Shown here in pieces: positions 1 to 6,712 of a stretch of DNA of 32,658 nucleotides. Where the stretch lies: contig JAZSPU010000056.1 of NCBI GenBank assembly GCA_045537575.1, positions 1 to 32,658 of the forward strand. The letters are read 5' to 3'. The first letter of the stretch is position 1, and the number at the start of each line of letters is the position of its first letter. A program made the position numbers and the translations under genes. The DNA is from SIG607 sp045537575 (GTDB lineage: Bacteria > Bacillota > Clostridia > Oscillospirales > Acutalibacteraceae). The notes beneath the pieces were generated by a model. The model had not been told where the DNA came from and searched no databases. It saw only the letters and a program-made list of their open reading frames with translations.

Positions 1-448
1 TAATAAATTTTTCGCTGAGCTGTGATTTTGCACTTTCAATAATTTCATCGATACAGCGGAAGTGGGTAGAGGTTTCAATAATATCGTCAACGCGAACGCC
101 CTCCTCGGTTATGCCAATAGTGTTGGTTTCAAAGATATACCGAGTTTGATCATGGGTGAGGCGGCTGCCTTCCATATGATTAGAGTTATAGGTCAGTTCA
201 ATCTGTACTTTATGATAAATTCCGCCGTGGGTTTGACTGCGTTTTTCCTCTTTCAGAATATCGAGTAACGTCTGCGCAGCAGGTTTACTTTTATTGCTTC
301 TTTCGGGCTTTTCAGCGTTTTCGGGGATGTTCCATGTCTTACCTGTAAGGAAAGCACCGGGGACACGACCGGCAGCACAATAATTACGGACACTTCGTTC
401 AGACATATTCCAAATTAAAGCAACCTCTTTAACGGATAGATATTTCAT
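1..448 (-). CDS. Fic-family protein with N-terminal helix-turn-helix, 5' part only
   Basis: The reverse strand reads open for 149 codons from ATG at 448 to the window edge; the C-terminal part, including any HPFxDGNGR catalytic motif, lies outside. GGAGG sits at 460-456, a good distance from the ATG. Residues about 3-41 resemble an excisionase/MerR-type DNA-binding helix-turn-helix (SVKEVALIWNMSERSVRNY, then a W-N-I-P wing). Residues 89-94 read SNHMEG, which fits the (S/T)xxxE(G/N) inhibitory motif of Fic AMP-transferases that carry it N-terminal to the core, followed by the usual SRLTHDQT context. Fic proteins of this type are generally self-inhibited nucleotidyl-transferases acting on protein hydroxyls. 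The added DNA-binding domain suggests an autoregulated gene. The target is unknown. Family call is firm, activity is not testable here because the active site is missing from the window. Confidence 0.85.
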   Translation of the reverse strand, partial: MKYLSVKEVALIWNMSERSVRNYCAAGRVPGAFLTGKTWNIPENAEKPERSNKSKPAAQTLLDILKEEKRSQTHGGIYHKVQIELTYNSNHMEGSRLTHDQTRYIFETNTIGITEEGVRVDDIIETSTHFRCIDEIIESAKSQLSEKFI

Positions 449-475
449 ATTCTTGCCTCCTAATTTGCTGATACA

Positions 476-543
476 AGTATAGCACATTATCGGCAAAATG
501 TCAACTCGACATAAATGACATTTGCTCATATTTTTGCCGATAA
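476..543 (-). promoter_or_regulatory. Consensus sigma-A promoter of the Fic gene inside inverted repeats
   Basis: On the minus strand TTGACA (504-499) and TATACT (481-476) are separated by exactly 17 bp, 28 bp upstream of the Fic start codon. Two nested inverted repeats overlap it: TTATCGGCAAAA (487-498) with TTTTGCCGATAA (532-543), and AATGTCA (497-503) with TGACATT (516-522). The inner repeat covers the -35 box and the outer one covers the spacer, so they are a plausible operator, perhaps for the HTH domain of the Fic protein itself. The promoter is seen directly; the operator role is inferred. Confidence 0.75.
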
Positions 544-638
544 CGGCAGTTTTATTCTTCGTTTAAATTTTAGCCGAGGTTTTCGAAAATGCTTTTTTAG
601 TTTATAAAAGACAAAATGCCAAGATAATTTCAGCGTTG

Positions 639-677
639 TTTTTTACATATAGCTGATTTTAAGCTTTTTTACATATA
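639..677 (+). repeat. 13-bp direct repeat upstream of the pckA promoter
   Basis: TTTTTTACATATA occurs at 639-651 and again at 665-677, a 26-bp period, ending 5 bp before the pckA -35 box. It may be a tandem regulator site, for example for carbon control of gluconeogenesis, or only an AT-rich UP-like region. No protein can be assigned. Confidence 0.45.
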
Positions 678-682
678 TTTAG

Positions 683-711
683 TTGCAATTTTTTAAAATG
701 TATGATACAAT
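683..711 (+). promoter_or_regulatory. Sigma-A promoter of pckA
   Basis: TTGCAA (683-688) and TACAAT (706-711) are 17 bp apart. The predicted leader is about 100 nt long and contains one small hairpin, TTGCCC (759-764) with GGGCAA (777-782). Between 449 and 821 I see only this promoter, the 13-bp repeat, and the divergent Fic promoter; there is no gene. Confidence 0.7.
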
Positions 712-821
712 AGCCTCATAATTAGGGAGAATATGGCTTTGCTGTTAAAAATTCCCCATTGCCCGAAATTTTAAAAGGGCAAAATTATGACAATAATATA
801 TTATGGAAAGAGGTAATTTTT

Positions 822-2426
822 ATGAAAAACTTAGATTTAAGCAAGTACGGCATTACCGGCGTAAAAGAAATCGTTCACAACCCTTCTTATGAAGAGCTTT
901 TCGCCGCTGAAACCGATCCCGCTCTCGAAGGCTTTGAAAAAGGTCAGGTAACCGAGCTTGGCGCAGTAAACGTTATGACCGGTATCTACACAGGTCGTTC
1001 CCCCAAGGATAAGTTCATTGTTATGGACGCAAATTCTAAAGATACTGTATGGTGGACTTCTGACGAATTCAAAAACGATAACCACCCCTGCAGCGAAGAA
1101 ACCTGGGCTACTTTAAAGGATATTGCAACTAAGCAGCTTAGTGAAAAGAAGCTTTACGTTGTTGACGTATTCTGCGGCGCAAACGAAGACTCCAGAATGT
1201 CTATTCGTTTCATTATGGAGGTTGCTTGGCAGGCTCACTTTGTAAAGAATATGTTTATCAATCCTACTGCTGAAGAGCTTGAAAAATTCGAACCCGATTT
1301 CGTTTGCTACAATGCTTCCAAAGCAAAGGTTGAAAACTATAAGGAATTAGGCCTTAACTCTGAGACCGCTTCTGTATTCAACATTACTTCCAGAGAACAG
1401 GTTATTCTTAACACCTGGTACGGCGGTGAAATGAAGAAGGGTATGTTCTCTATGATGAACTACTACTTACCTCTTAACGGTATGGCTTCTATGCACTGCT
1501 CCGCTAACACCGATATGAACGGCGAAAACACCGCTCTCTTCTTCGGTCTTTCCGGTACAGGTAAAACCACCCTTTCTACCGATCCTAAGCGTCTTCTTAT
1601 CGGTGACGACGAGCACGGCTGGGACGACAAGGGCGTATTTAACTTCGAAGGCGGCTGCTATGCTAAGGTTATTAACCTTGACAAAGAAAGCGAGCCCGAC
1701 ATCTATGCTGCTATCCGCAGAAACGCTCTTCTTGAGAACGTAACCGTTGATGAAAACGGCGTTTGCGATTTCGCTGACGATTCCGTTACCGAGAACACCC
1801 GTGTTTCTTACCCCATCGACCATATCGAAAAGATCGTTCGTCCTGTTTCTGCAGCACCCGATGCTAAGAACGTAATCTTCCTTTCTGCCGATGCTTTCGG
1901 TGTACTTCCTCCTGTTTCTATCCTTACTCCCGAACAGGCACAGTACTACTTCCTCTCCGGCTTTACCTCTAAGCTTGCAGGTACCGAGCGCGGAATCACC
2001 GAGCCTACTCCTACCTTCTCTGCTTGTTTCGGTCAGGCTTTCTTAGAGCTTCACCCCACCAAGTATGCTGAAGAGCTTGTTAAGAAGATGGAAAAGAGCG
2101 GCGCTAAGGCTTATCTCGTAAATACCGGTTGGAACGGCAGCGGTAAGCGTATTTCCATTAAGGACACCCGCGGTATCATTGATGCTATCCTTGACGGTTC
2201 TATCCTTAAGGCTGACACCAAGACCATTCCTTACTTCAATCTTGAAGTTCCCACCGCACTTCCCGGTGTTGACAGCGGTATCCTCGATCCCAGAGACACC
2301 TACGGCGATGCAGCCGAGTGGGATACTAAGGCAAAAGACCTTGCAGGCCGTTTTGTTAAGAACTTTGATAAGTACACCGGCAACGATGCAGGTAAAGCAC
2401 TTGTTAAAGCAGGTCCCGAACTCTAA
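822..2426 (+). CDS. pckA: Phosphoenolpyruvate carboxykinase (ATP)
   Basis: Converts oxaloacetate plus ATP to PEP, CO2 and ADP; in anaerobic Clostridia the enzyme can also run in the CO2-fixing direction. The ATG at 822 follows GAAAGAGGT (806-814) and starts MKNLDLSKYG, giving 534 aa, the normal size for the ATP-dependent family; an in-frame upstream extension to 759 lacks a ribosome site. The P-loop (kinase-1a) is GLSGTGKTT at residues 242-250 and the kinase-2 metal site is LIGDDEHGW at about 259-267. Earlier motifs such as YTGRSPKDKF and the RxxxxxxxxWxAHFVKNMF region are also as expected. It is a single-gene transcription unit with its own promoter and terminator. Codon use is strongly biased to C/T-ending codons in places, typical of a highly expressed gene. 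No defects seen. Confidence 0.97.
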   Translation: MKNLDLSKYGITGVKEIVHNPSYEELFAAETDPALEGFEKGQVTELGAVNVMTGIYTGRSPKDKFIVMDANSKDTVWWTSDEFKNDNHPCSEETWATLKDIATKQLSEKKLYVVDVFCGANEDSRMSIRFIMEVAWQAHFVKNMFINPTAEELEKFEPDFVCYNASKAKVENYKELGLNSETASVFNITSREQVILNTWYGGEMKKGMFSMMNYYLPLNGMASMHCSANTDMNGENTALFFGLSGTGKTTLSTDPKRLLIGDDEHGWDDKGVFNFEGGCYAKVINLDKESEPDIYAAIRRNALLENVTVDENGVCDFADDSVTENTRVSYPIDHIEKIVRPVSAAPDAKNVIFLSADAFGVLPPVSILTPEQAQYYFLSGFTSKLAGTERGITEPTPTFSACFGQAFLELHPTKYAEELVKKMEKSGAKAYLVNTGWNGSGKRISIKDTRGIIDAILDGSILKADTKTIPYFNLEVPTALPGVDSGILDPRDTYGDAAEWDTKAKDLAGRFVKNFDKYTGNDAGKALVKAGPEL

Positions 2427-2441
2427 TAAAAAACAAAAATC

Positions 2442-2480
2442 AACAGACGTTGTGCCAAAGGGCATAACGTCTGTTTTTTA
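2442..2480 (+). terminator. Rho-independent terminator of pckA
   Basis: A 10-bp stem AACAGACGTT (2442-2451) and AACGTCTGTT (2466-2475), with TGCC/GGCA pairing inside it (2453-2456 and 2461-2464), runs into six Ts. It begins 15 nt after the pckA stop codon. Confidence 0.92.
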
Positions 2481-2496
2481 TTATATAATGTATTTC

Positions 2497-2575
2497 GGGC
2501 AGCCGAGGACGTCTGCCCCTACGCGACATAGGGGCGAGGGATTAGGGCTGTCGCGTTGCGACAGAGGGATTAGGG
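2497..2575. repeat. Hairpin-rich intergenic repeat with AGGGATTAGGG direct repeats
   Basis: Three short palindromes lie in a G-rich patch: GGGCAG (2497-2502) with CTGCCC (2513-2518), GCCCCTA (2515-2521) with TAGGGGC (2529-2535), and CTGTCGC (2548-2554) with GCGACAG (2558-2564). The last one is flanked immediately on both sides by the 11-mer AGGGATTAGGG (2537-2547 and 2565-2575). The same 11-mer appears in inverted orientation at 9894-9904. It contains no gene and looks like a REP/MITE-type repeat. Confidence 0.65.
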
Positions 2576-2619
2576 AAAAGGGTACATACCACATCTGCCT
2601 GTTAAAACTTCTTTTTTTG

Positions 2620-2648
2620 TTGAAAAAAGTCTGAAAAGGTGATAAAAT
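2620..2648 (+). promoter_or_regulatory. Probable sigma-A promoter of the TPR-like gene
   Basis: TTGAAA (2620-2625) and TAAAAT (2643-2648) with a 17-bp spacer, 30 bp upstream of the GTG start. Confidence 0.55.
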
Positions 2649-2678
2649 CAGTATATAAAACAAAAAAGAGGGGTTATA

Positions 2679-3887
2679 GTGAAGCCTTCATTTCAGATTA
2701 ACGATACCGATAAGTTCTGGCAGGATGCATATGATAATGCCGAGGAAGAGCTTAAAGAGGTTAAGGAACTGGCAGTTAAAAGATCTAAAAAGAAAAAAAG
2801 AAAAACGGTTATAGCATTATGCATAACCGCTGTTTTGCTTATTGCCTTATCGATTCTTTTTGTTGTTATTCTTCTTCCGCAGTTAAGATATAATAAAGCT
2901 CTTAGTTACATAAAAAGCGGAGATTATGAAAAGGCAATTGAGATATTTGAAGACCTTGGTGACTATAAAGACAGTAGTGACAGAATTTTTAGAACCAAAT
3001 ACGACGTTGCGCTAAGGCTTTTTAGTGATGAAAAATACGAGGAAGCATATATTTTCTTTGATGAACTGGGAGATTACTCCGATTCTTTAGGACTAAAAAA
3101 AGAATGTTTATATAAAGATGCCTTTAAGCTTATGGAAAAAGCAGAGTGGGAAAGGGCAAAGGAAAATTTTACTACCCTTGGCAATTATAAAGAAGCAGGA
3201 AAAAATATTAAGGAATGTAATTATCAATTAGGGCTTATTGCAATAAAGGAAGAGAAATGGGAAGAAGCGGTAAATATTTTTTCTTCACTTACCGATTATA
3301 AAGACAGTAACGAGCAACTAACACTTTCAAATTATAACAAAGCAAAAAGCTACCATAAAGCAGGTAAATATACCGAGGCGGTTAAGATTTTTGAAGAAAT
3401 TTCAGATTATGAAGACAGCCTTACTTTAAAACAACAGTCAATGTTTGCCTATGTAAAAGGCCATCAAAGCGCAGAGGATTTAACCGCCTTTGAATATTTA
3501 AAGGAACTAATTAGCGCAAATTATGAGGATTCAAAGGCGATTTACAAAAGCCTTTACGCCTGGTCAGCCAAATGTATTATAAATAATAAAAAAGAGGATA
3601 AAACCACCGATAGTGCTGTTATATCCCGTTTTGATACAGTTTATTTTCACGTTACTCTTTCGGGCGGCGCGCCGAATGGTACTACTACTGTAAAATATGA
3701 AATTGTTTTCCCCGGCGGAAGTGTTCAAAAAGGGGACTTTGGAAAAAATTGGAAGTCGGGCAGCGAAGGCTGTACGTGGGTATGGTTTAAAACCCCTGCC
3801 TATGCCGAAACGGGCTATGCCTATGTTAAGCTTTATGACCTTGAAGGAAATCTAATCGGCGAAGATGAGGTTTATATTGGGAAGTAG
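2679..3887 (+). CDS. Membrane-anchored TPR-like repeat protein of unknown function
   Basis: A 402-residue protein starting at GTG 2679 behind GAGGGG. Residues 1-41 are a charged cytoplasmic tail ending in a Lys/Arg cluster, and residues 42-66 are a single transmembrane helix; the positive-inside pattern puts the rest outside the membrane. Residues about 71-250 hold five TPR-like units of 33-37 residues, each ending in a G/S-D/N-Y-(K/E/S)-(D/E) turn (for example AIEIFEDLGDYKDS). Such repeats are common in Firmicute surface proteins and bind other proteins or wall material. The C-terminal 100 residues form a beta-rich domain with Gly/Trp-rich strands that I do not recognise. It appears to be transcribed alone. 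Function unknown; the topology call is good, the repeat call is fairly good. Confidence 0.8.
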   Translation: MKPSFQINDTDKFWQDAYDNAEEELKEVKELAVKRSKKKKRKTVIALCITAVLLIALSILFVVILLPQLRYNKALSYIKSGDYEKAIEIFEDLGDYKDSSDRIFRTKYDVALRLFSDEKYEEAYIFFDELGDYSDSLGLKKECLYKDAFKLMEKAEWERAKENFTTLGNYKEAGKNIKECNYQLGLIAIKEEKWEEAVNIFSSLTDYKDSNEQLTLSNYNKAKSYHKAGKYTEAVKIFEEISDYEDSLTLKQQSMFAYVKGHQSAEDLTAFEYLKELISANYEDSKAIYKSLYAWSAKCIINNKKEDKTTDSAVISRFDTVYFHVTLSGGAPNGTTTVKYEIVFPGGSVQKGDFGKNWKSGSEGCTWVWFKTPAYAETGYAYVKLYDLEGNLIGEDEVYIGK

Positions 3888-3968
3888 GGGGAGGCTCGAA
3901 AGAGTATATTTTCGATATCTTTTCTCGAAATTTCCTTTACAAAATGGCTTAACCATGCAGAATAAAAC

Positions 3969-4325
3969 TCACTTTTTGTCACTAGAATTCTCCTTTGCGG
4001 TGTTGATTGAAGCAATTAGGATGCGGCGAATCGTACCGCACTGATTGTAAAGATCAATAGCGGTTTCTCTGTTCAAAATTTCGGATTTCACAAACAATTC
4101 AAGCCAATATTCCGTCTCGTAGCATTCTTTCAAAGCGATCTGCAGTTTAGCAATGAAATCAGGTTTGCCGTGAGCATAGTTTGCTTCGTGGATATTGGCA
4201 CCGATTGAAGTCGCCGAACGCTCCAACTGATTGACGAGGGAATAGTGTCCCTTGATTGTTTCGCAGAGTTTGATTATCTTAACAGCAAAGTCTGTTGAAA
4301 GTTCCCGAAGTTTGGATTCTGCCAT
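3969..4325 (-). CDS. Four helix bundle protein (S23/IVS-encoded family)
   Basis: A 118-residue, mostly helical protein. It fits the four-helix-bundle family first known from open reading frames in intervening sequences of bacterial 23S rRNA and related to the Avd accessory protein of diversity-generating retroelements. Family features seen: an N-terminal helix with FAVKIIKLC, the conserved LERSATSIGANIHEANYAHGKPDFIAKLQIALKECYETEYWLELF block at about residues 34-78, and a final LxxxCxxIRRIL helix. ATG at 4325 follows a weak AAAGGCGG site. It has its own promoter and is transcribed away from a hairpin array that begins 54 bp upstream and would be expected to move with it. Known family members bind nucleic acid; what this one does is unknown. 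It is not located in an rRNA gene here. Confidence 0.82.
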   Translation of the reverse strand: MAESKLRELSTDFAVKIIKLCETIKGHYSLVNQLERSATSIGANIHEANYAHGKPDFIAKLQIALKECYETEYWLELFVKSEILNRETAIDLYNQCGTIRRILIASINTAKENSSDKK

Positions 4326-4349
4326 ATAAACGCCGCCTTTCGTGTAATA

Positions 4350-4378
4350 ATTATACCATATCAGTTACTAAAGTTAAA
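4350..4378 (-). promoter_or_regulatory. Promoter of the four-helix-bundle gene
   Basis: On the minus strand an exact TATAAT (4355-4350) is preceded by TGG, an extended -10, with a weak TTTAAC -35 (4378-4373) at 17 bp. The -35 directly abuts the first GTGAAAT unit of the hairpin array at 4379. Confidence 0.6.
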
Positions 4379-4546
4379 GTGAAATATCCTTCGGATGTGA
4401 AATAATGACTGCAGTCATTGTGAAATTTGATGCGTAAGCATCAAGTGAAATGAAATAAATCCCCACGCGCCGCAGCGCATTTCACATTGCGGAGCAATAT
4501 TTCACACGCGGAGCGTATTTCACAAGTCCCGCAAGGGATTTATTTC
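4379..4546. repeat. Hairpin array punctuated by GTGAAAT/ATTTCAC heptamers
   Basis: Direct heptamers GTGAAAT lie at 4379, 4397, 4420 and 4445; inverted heptamers ATTTCAC lie at 4479, 4499 and 4517. Between them are different palindromes: ATCC-ttc-GGAT (4386-4396), AATGACTGCAGTCATT (4404-4419), TTGATGC-gtaa-GCATCAA (4427-4444), GCGC-cgca-GCGC (4467-4478), ATTGC-gga-GCAAT (4486-4498), ACGC-gga-GCGT (4506-4516), TCCC-gcaa-GGGA (4527-4538). A 12-bp perfect inverted repeat GAAATAAATCCC (4452-4463) and GGGATTTATTTC (4535-4546) closes the right half. There is no coding capacity. The heptamers can pair across the array, so the whole may fold as one branched structure. Confidence 0.85.
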
Positions 4547-4551
4547 GTTGA

Positions 4552-4592
4552 AAAGAAAAACCCTTTGTCAAATGACAAAGGGTTTTCTTTTC
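4552..4592 (-). terminator. Terminator of the tRNA-Met/tRNA-Glu unit
   Basis: AACCCTTTGTCA (4559-4570) and TGACAAAGGGTT (4573-4584) form a 12-bp perfect stem that extends outward through A/T-rich pairs. On the minus strand it is followed by a T-rich tail, and it starts right at the encoded CCA end of tRNA-Glu. Confidence 0.85.
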
Positions 4593-4668
4593 TGGTGACC
4601 CGGACGAGATTCGAACTCGTGTTACCGCCGTGAAAGGGCGGTGTCTTAGGCCTCTTGACCACCGGGCC
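4593..4668 (-). tRNA. tRNA-Glu (anticodon TTC), CCA encoded
   Basis: A complete 76-nt cloverleaf on the minus strand: acceptor GGCCCGG (4668-4662) pairs with CCGGGTC (one G-U), anticodon stem and loop CCGCC-CTTTCAC-GGCGG, T-arm with GTTCGAATC, then A and an encoded CCA (4595-4593). Only 4 nt separate it from tRNA-Met, so both are processed from one transcript. Confidence 0.96.
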
Positions 4669-4672
4669 GTAT

Positions 4673-4749
4673 TGGTGGCGATAGTGGGACTTGAACCTAC
4701 GACACTGCGGGTATGAACCGCATGCTCTAGCCAACTGAGCTATATCGCC
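4673..4749 (-). tRNA. tRNA-Met (anticodon CAT, elongator type), CCA encoded
   Basis: A complete 77-nt cloverleaf on the minus strand with acceptor GGCGATA (4749-4743) pairing to TATCGCC. The D-arm reads AGCTCAGTTGGCTAGAGC, the anticodon loop is TTCATAC, the T-loop is GTTCAAGTC, and CCA is encoded at 4675-4673. The first base pair is G-C, so it is not the usual unpaired-end initiator. The loop context TTCATAC argues for elongator Met rather than lysidine-modified Ile(CAT). Confidence 0.93.
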
Positions 4750-4780
4750 ATTTATATCAGTCACATATCGCGACTTTGAC

Positions 4781-4809
4781 ATTATAACAACTTGTAGAGC
4801 AATTGTCAA
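4781..4809 (-). promoter_or_regulatory. Consensus promoter of the tRNA unit
   Basis: On the minus strand TTGACA (4809-4804) and TATAAT (4786-4781) with a 17-bp spacer: a perfect sigma-A promoter, as expected for stable RNA, 31 bp before mature tRNA-Met. Confidence 0.9.
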
Positions 4810-4844
4810 GTATTTTTTTCGAAAAATATTAAAACTAAAAATAC

Positions 4845-4873
4845 TTGATATAATTTGCATTACATTGTATAAT
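4845..4873 (+). promoter_or_regulatory. Promoter of the ABC-2 export operon
   Basis: TTGATA (4845-4850) and TATAAT (4868-4873) with a 17-bp spacer, leaving a leader of about 95 nt before the ATPase gene. It diverges from the tRNA promoter. Confidence 0.75.
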
Positions 4874-4973
4874 ATTTCTGTATGAACAATTTATAGTTTA
4901 TTTACAATTTATAAAAGGAAATGTTGTAAACTATAGTAAATGTTTTTTAATTTCTTAAAAGGAGTGTCCCTAA

Positions 4974-5993
4974 ATGATTAATGTTTCCGGACTAAGCAAA
5001 AGATACGGCACACATCTTGCTGTTGAAAATGCTAATTTCAGGATAAGCAAGGGCGAAGTTGTAGGTTTTCTCGGCCCCAACGGCGCGGGTAAATCCACCA
5101 TAATGAATATTTTAACCGGTTATCTCTCACTTACTCAGGGTGAGGTTAAAATTGATGGCTTTAATATTATGACCGACCCCGAACTTGCCAAAAAGAGAAT
5201 TGGCTATCTGCCCGAAATTCCTCCCCTTTATCTTGATATGACTGTAAGAGAGTATCTTTACTTCATATATAATTTAAAGAAGGTAAGATTCCCTAAAAAA
5301 GCGCATATTGATGAGATCATCCGTCTTGTGCGTATTGACGAGGTTGAAGGAAGACTTATTAAGAACCTTTCAAAAGGTTTCCGTCAGCGTGTTGGTATTG
5401 CAGGCGCACTTGTGGGAAACCCCGACGTACTTATTTTGGACGAGCCTACCGTTGGTCTTGATCCTAAGCAGATTATAGAAATCCGCGATCTTATTACAAA
5501 GCTTGGAAAGAATCACACCATTATTCTTTCCTCCCATATTCTTTCCGAGGTTCAGGCGGTATGTAAGCGCGTTATTATTATCAACCGCGGTCACATAATT
5601 GCTGACGATACCCCCGAAAATCTTTCTAAGAATCTTTCAAAGGACCATTCTCTTATTGCCAGAGTTATCGGCAGAGAGGATGACGTTATGGGCGTACTTA
5701 AAAGCGTTAAGGACGTAAAGGCTGTTGAATGTCTCGGTGAGCTGGAAAGCGGAAGCAGAGATTATCACATCTTCCCCGAGGCTGATGCCGATATAAGAGC
5801 AGACGTTTCAAAGCGTCTTGCCGAAAGACAGAAGGTTCTTTTGTCACTGAGAAGCAATGAGCTTACCCTTGAGCAGATATTCCTTCGTCTTACGGGGGAA
5901 GACGATATGCAGCCCTTCTTTAATAAGGATGAAATAACCGAAGAGGTTATTGAAGAAATCAAAGAAGAAATCAAGGAAGGAGAGGAAGAATAA
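4974..5993 (+). CDS. ABC transporter ATPase, GldA-like
   Basis: A 339-residue cytoplasmic ATPase that would power the ABC-2 permease encoded next. Walker A is GPNGAGKST at residues 34-42, the ABC signature LSKGFRQRVGIAG starts at 132, Walker B VLILDEP is at 152-158 with catalytic E157, and the switch histidine is H188. The C-terminal region past residue 220 is the extra domain common in GldA/NatA-type ATPases and ends in an acidic tail of Glu/Ile/Lys repeats. ATG at 4974 follows AAAGGAG. The stop overlaps the next ATG as TAATG, so translation is coupled. In Bacteroidetes this family serves gliding, but the same module is widespread in non-gliding Firmicutes where its substrate is unknown. Confidence 0.92.
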   Translation: MINVSGLSKRYGTHLAVENANFRISKGEVVGFLGPNGAGKSTIMNILTGYLSLTQGEVKIDGFNIMTDPELAKKRIGYLPEIPPLYLDMTVREYLYFIYNLKKVRFPKKAHIDEIIRLVRIDEVEGRLIKNLSKGFRQRVGIAGALVGNPDVLILDEPTVGLDPKQIIEIRDLITKLGKNHTIILSSHILSEVQAVCKRVIIINRGHIIADDTPENLSKNLSKDHSLIARVIGREDDVMGVLKSVKDVKAVECLGELESGSRDYHIFPEADADIRADVSKRLAERQKVLLSLRSNELTLEQIFLRLTGEDDMQPFFNKDEITEEVIEEIKEEIKEGEEE

Positions 5994-6697
5994 TGAGTGC
6001 TATTTATAGACGTGAAATGAGAGCGTATTTTACCTCCATTATTTCCTACGTATTTTTTGCAGCCTTCTTTGCTATTGAAGGTCTTATGTTTGCAGCCCTT
6101 TATCAAGCGGGCAGTACCGAGGTTTACAGAATCCCCTTTATGTTCCCTCTCTATCTTACCATCTTCCTTATTCCTCTTCTTACAATGAGAACTATAAGTG
6201 AAGATAAGCGTCAGAAGGTGGATCAGGTGCTTCTTACCGCTCCTGTTTCGGTAACTTCCGTTATTATGGGCAAATTCTGGGCTTGCGTATCAATTTATGC
6301 TATAGCAAATGCGCCTCTTATCATTTTCCAGACTATAGTTTCTTACTATGCAGCATCAAACTGGTTACAGTTTTTATATTCCTTGCTTGGAACTCTGCTT
6401 TTGGGCTCTACACTTATTGCAATAGGAATTTTTATTTCCTCTATTACAGAAAGCACAGCTCTTGCGGCGGTTCTTTCGGTAGTTGCAAACATTGTAATAA
6501 TGTTTATTTCACAGATATTCCAGATTATCGGAATTGAATGGCTTACAAAAATCACATCTGCCATTGCTTTGCTTGACAGATTTACAAGCTTCTCCGACAG
6601 TATATTAAAGGTAGAGGACGTTGTTTACTACATTACCGTAATTGTGGTATTCGTGTTCCTTTCGGTTCGTTCTGTCGAGAAACGCAGATGGTCTTAA
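5993..6697 (+). CDS. ABC-2 type permease, GldF-like
   Basis: A 234-residue integral membrane protein with about six hydrophobic segments, starting with a short cytoplasmic YRREMRAYFTS motif typical of ABC-2 permeases. The motif RTISEDKRQKVDQVLLTAPVSVTSVIMGKF at about residues 62-91 is the conserved cytoplasmic coupling region seen in GldF and related permeases. It is translationally coupled to the ATPase (1-nt overlap) and followed 15 nt later by the GldG-like gene with its own GGAGG. It should form the channel half of the exporter; substrate unknown. Confidence 0.88.
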   Translation: MSAIYRREMRAYFTSIISYVFFAAFFAIEGLMFAALYQAGSTEVYRIPFMFPLYLTIFLIPLLTMRTISEDKRQKVDQVLLTAPVSVTSVIMGKFWACVSIYAIANAPLIIFQTIVSYYAASNWLQFLYSLLGTLLLGSTLIAIGIFISSITESTALAAVLSVVANIVIMFISQIFQIIGIEWLTKITSAIALLDRFTSFSDSILKVEDVVYYITVIVVFVFLSVRSVEKRRWS

Positions 6698-6712
6698 AAG
6701 GAGGACGGTAAA

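Noticed and set aside
62..268. Plus-strand 68-codon frame at the window start
   Set aside because: It lies antisense to the Fic coding sequence, which has better start, ribosome site and family motifs.
2179..2634. Plus-strand frame overlapping the end of pckA and the repeat patch
   Set aside because: It is out of frame with pckA and crosses its terminator; there is no independent start signal.
3888..3968. Terminator or further hairpin between the TPR-like gene and the four-helix-bundle gene
   Set aside because: Some TCGAAA/TTTCGA pairing exists, but there is no good stem with a T-run.
4379..4546. CRISPR array
   Set aside because: The repeats are only 7 nt, switch orientation midway, and the spacers are themselves palindromes; no cas genes are nearby.
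4540..4860. Minus-strand open frame over the tRNA genes
   Set aside because: It runs through both tRNAs, their promoter and terminator, so it is not a protein gene.
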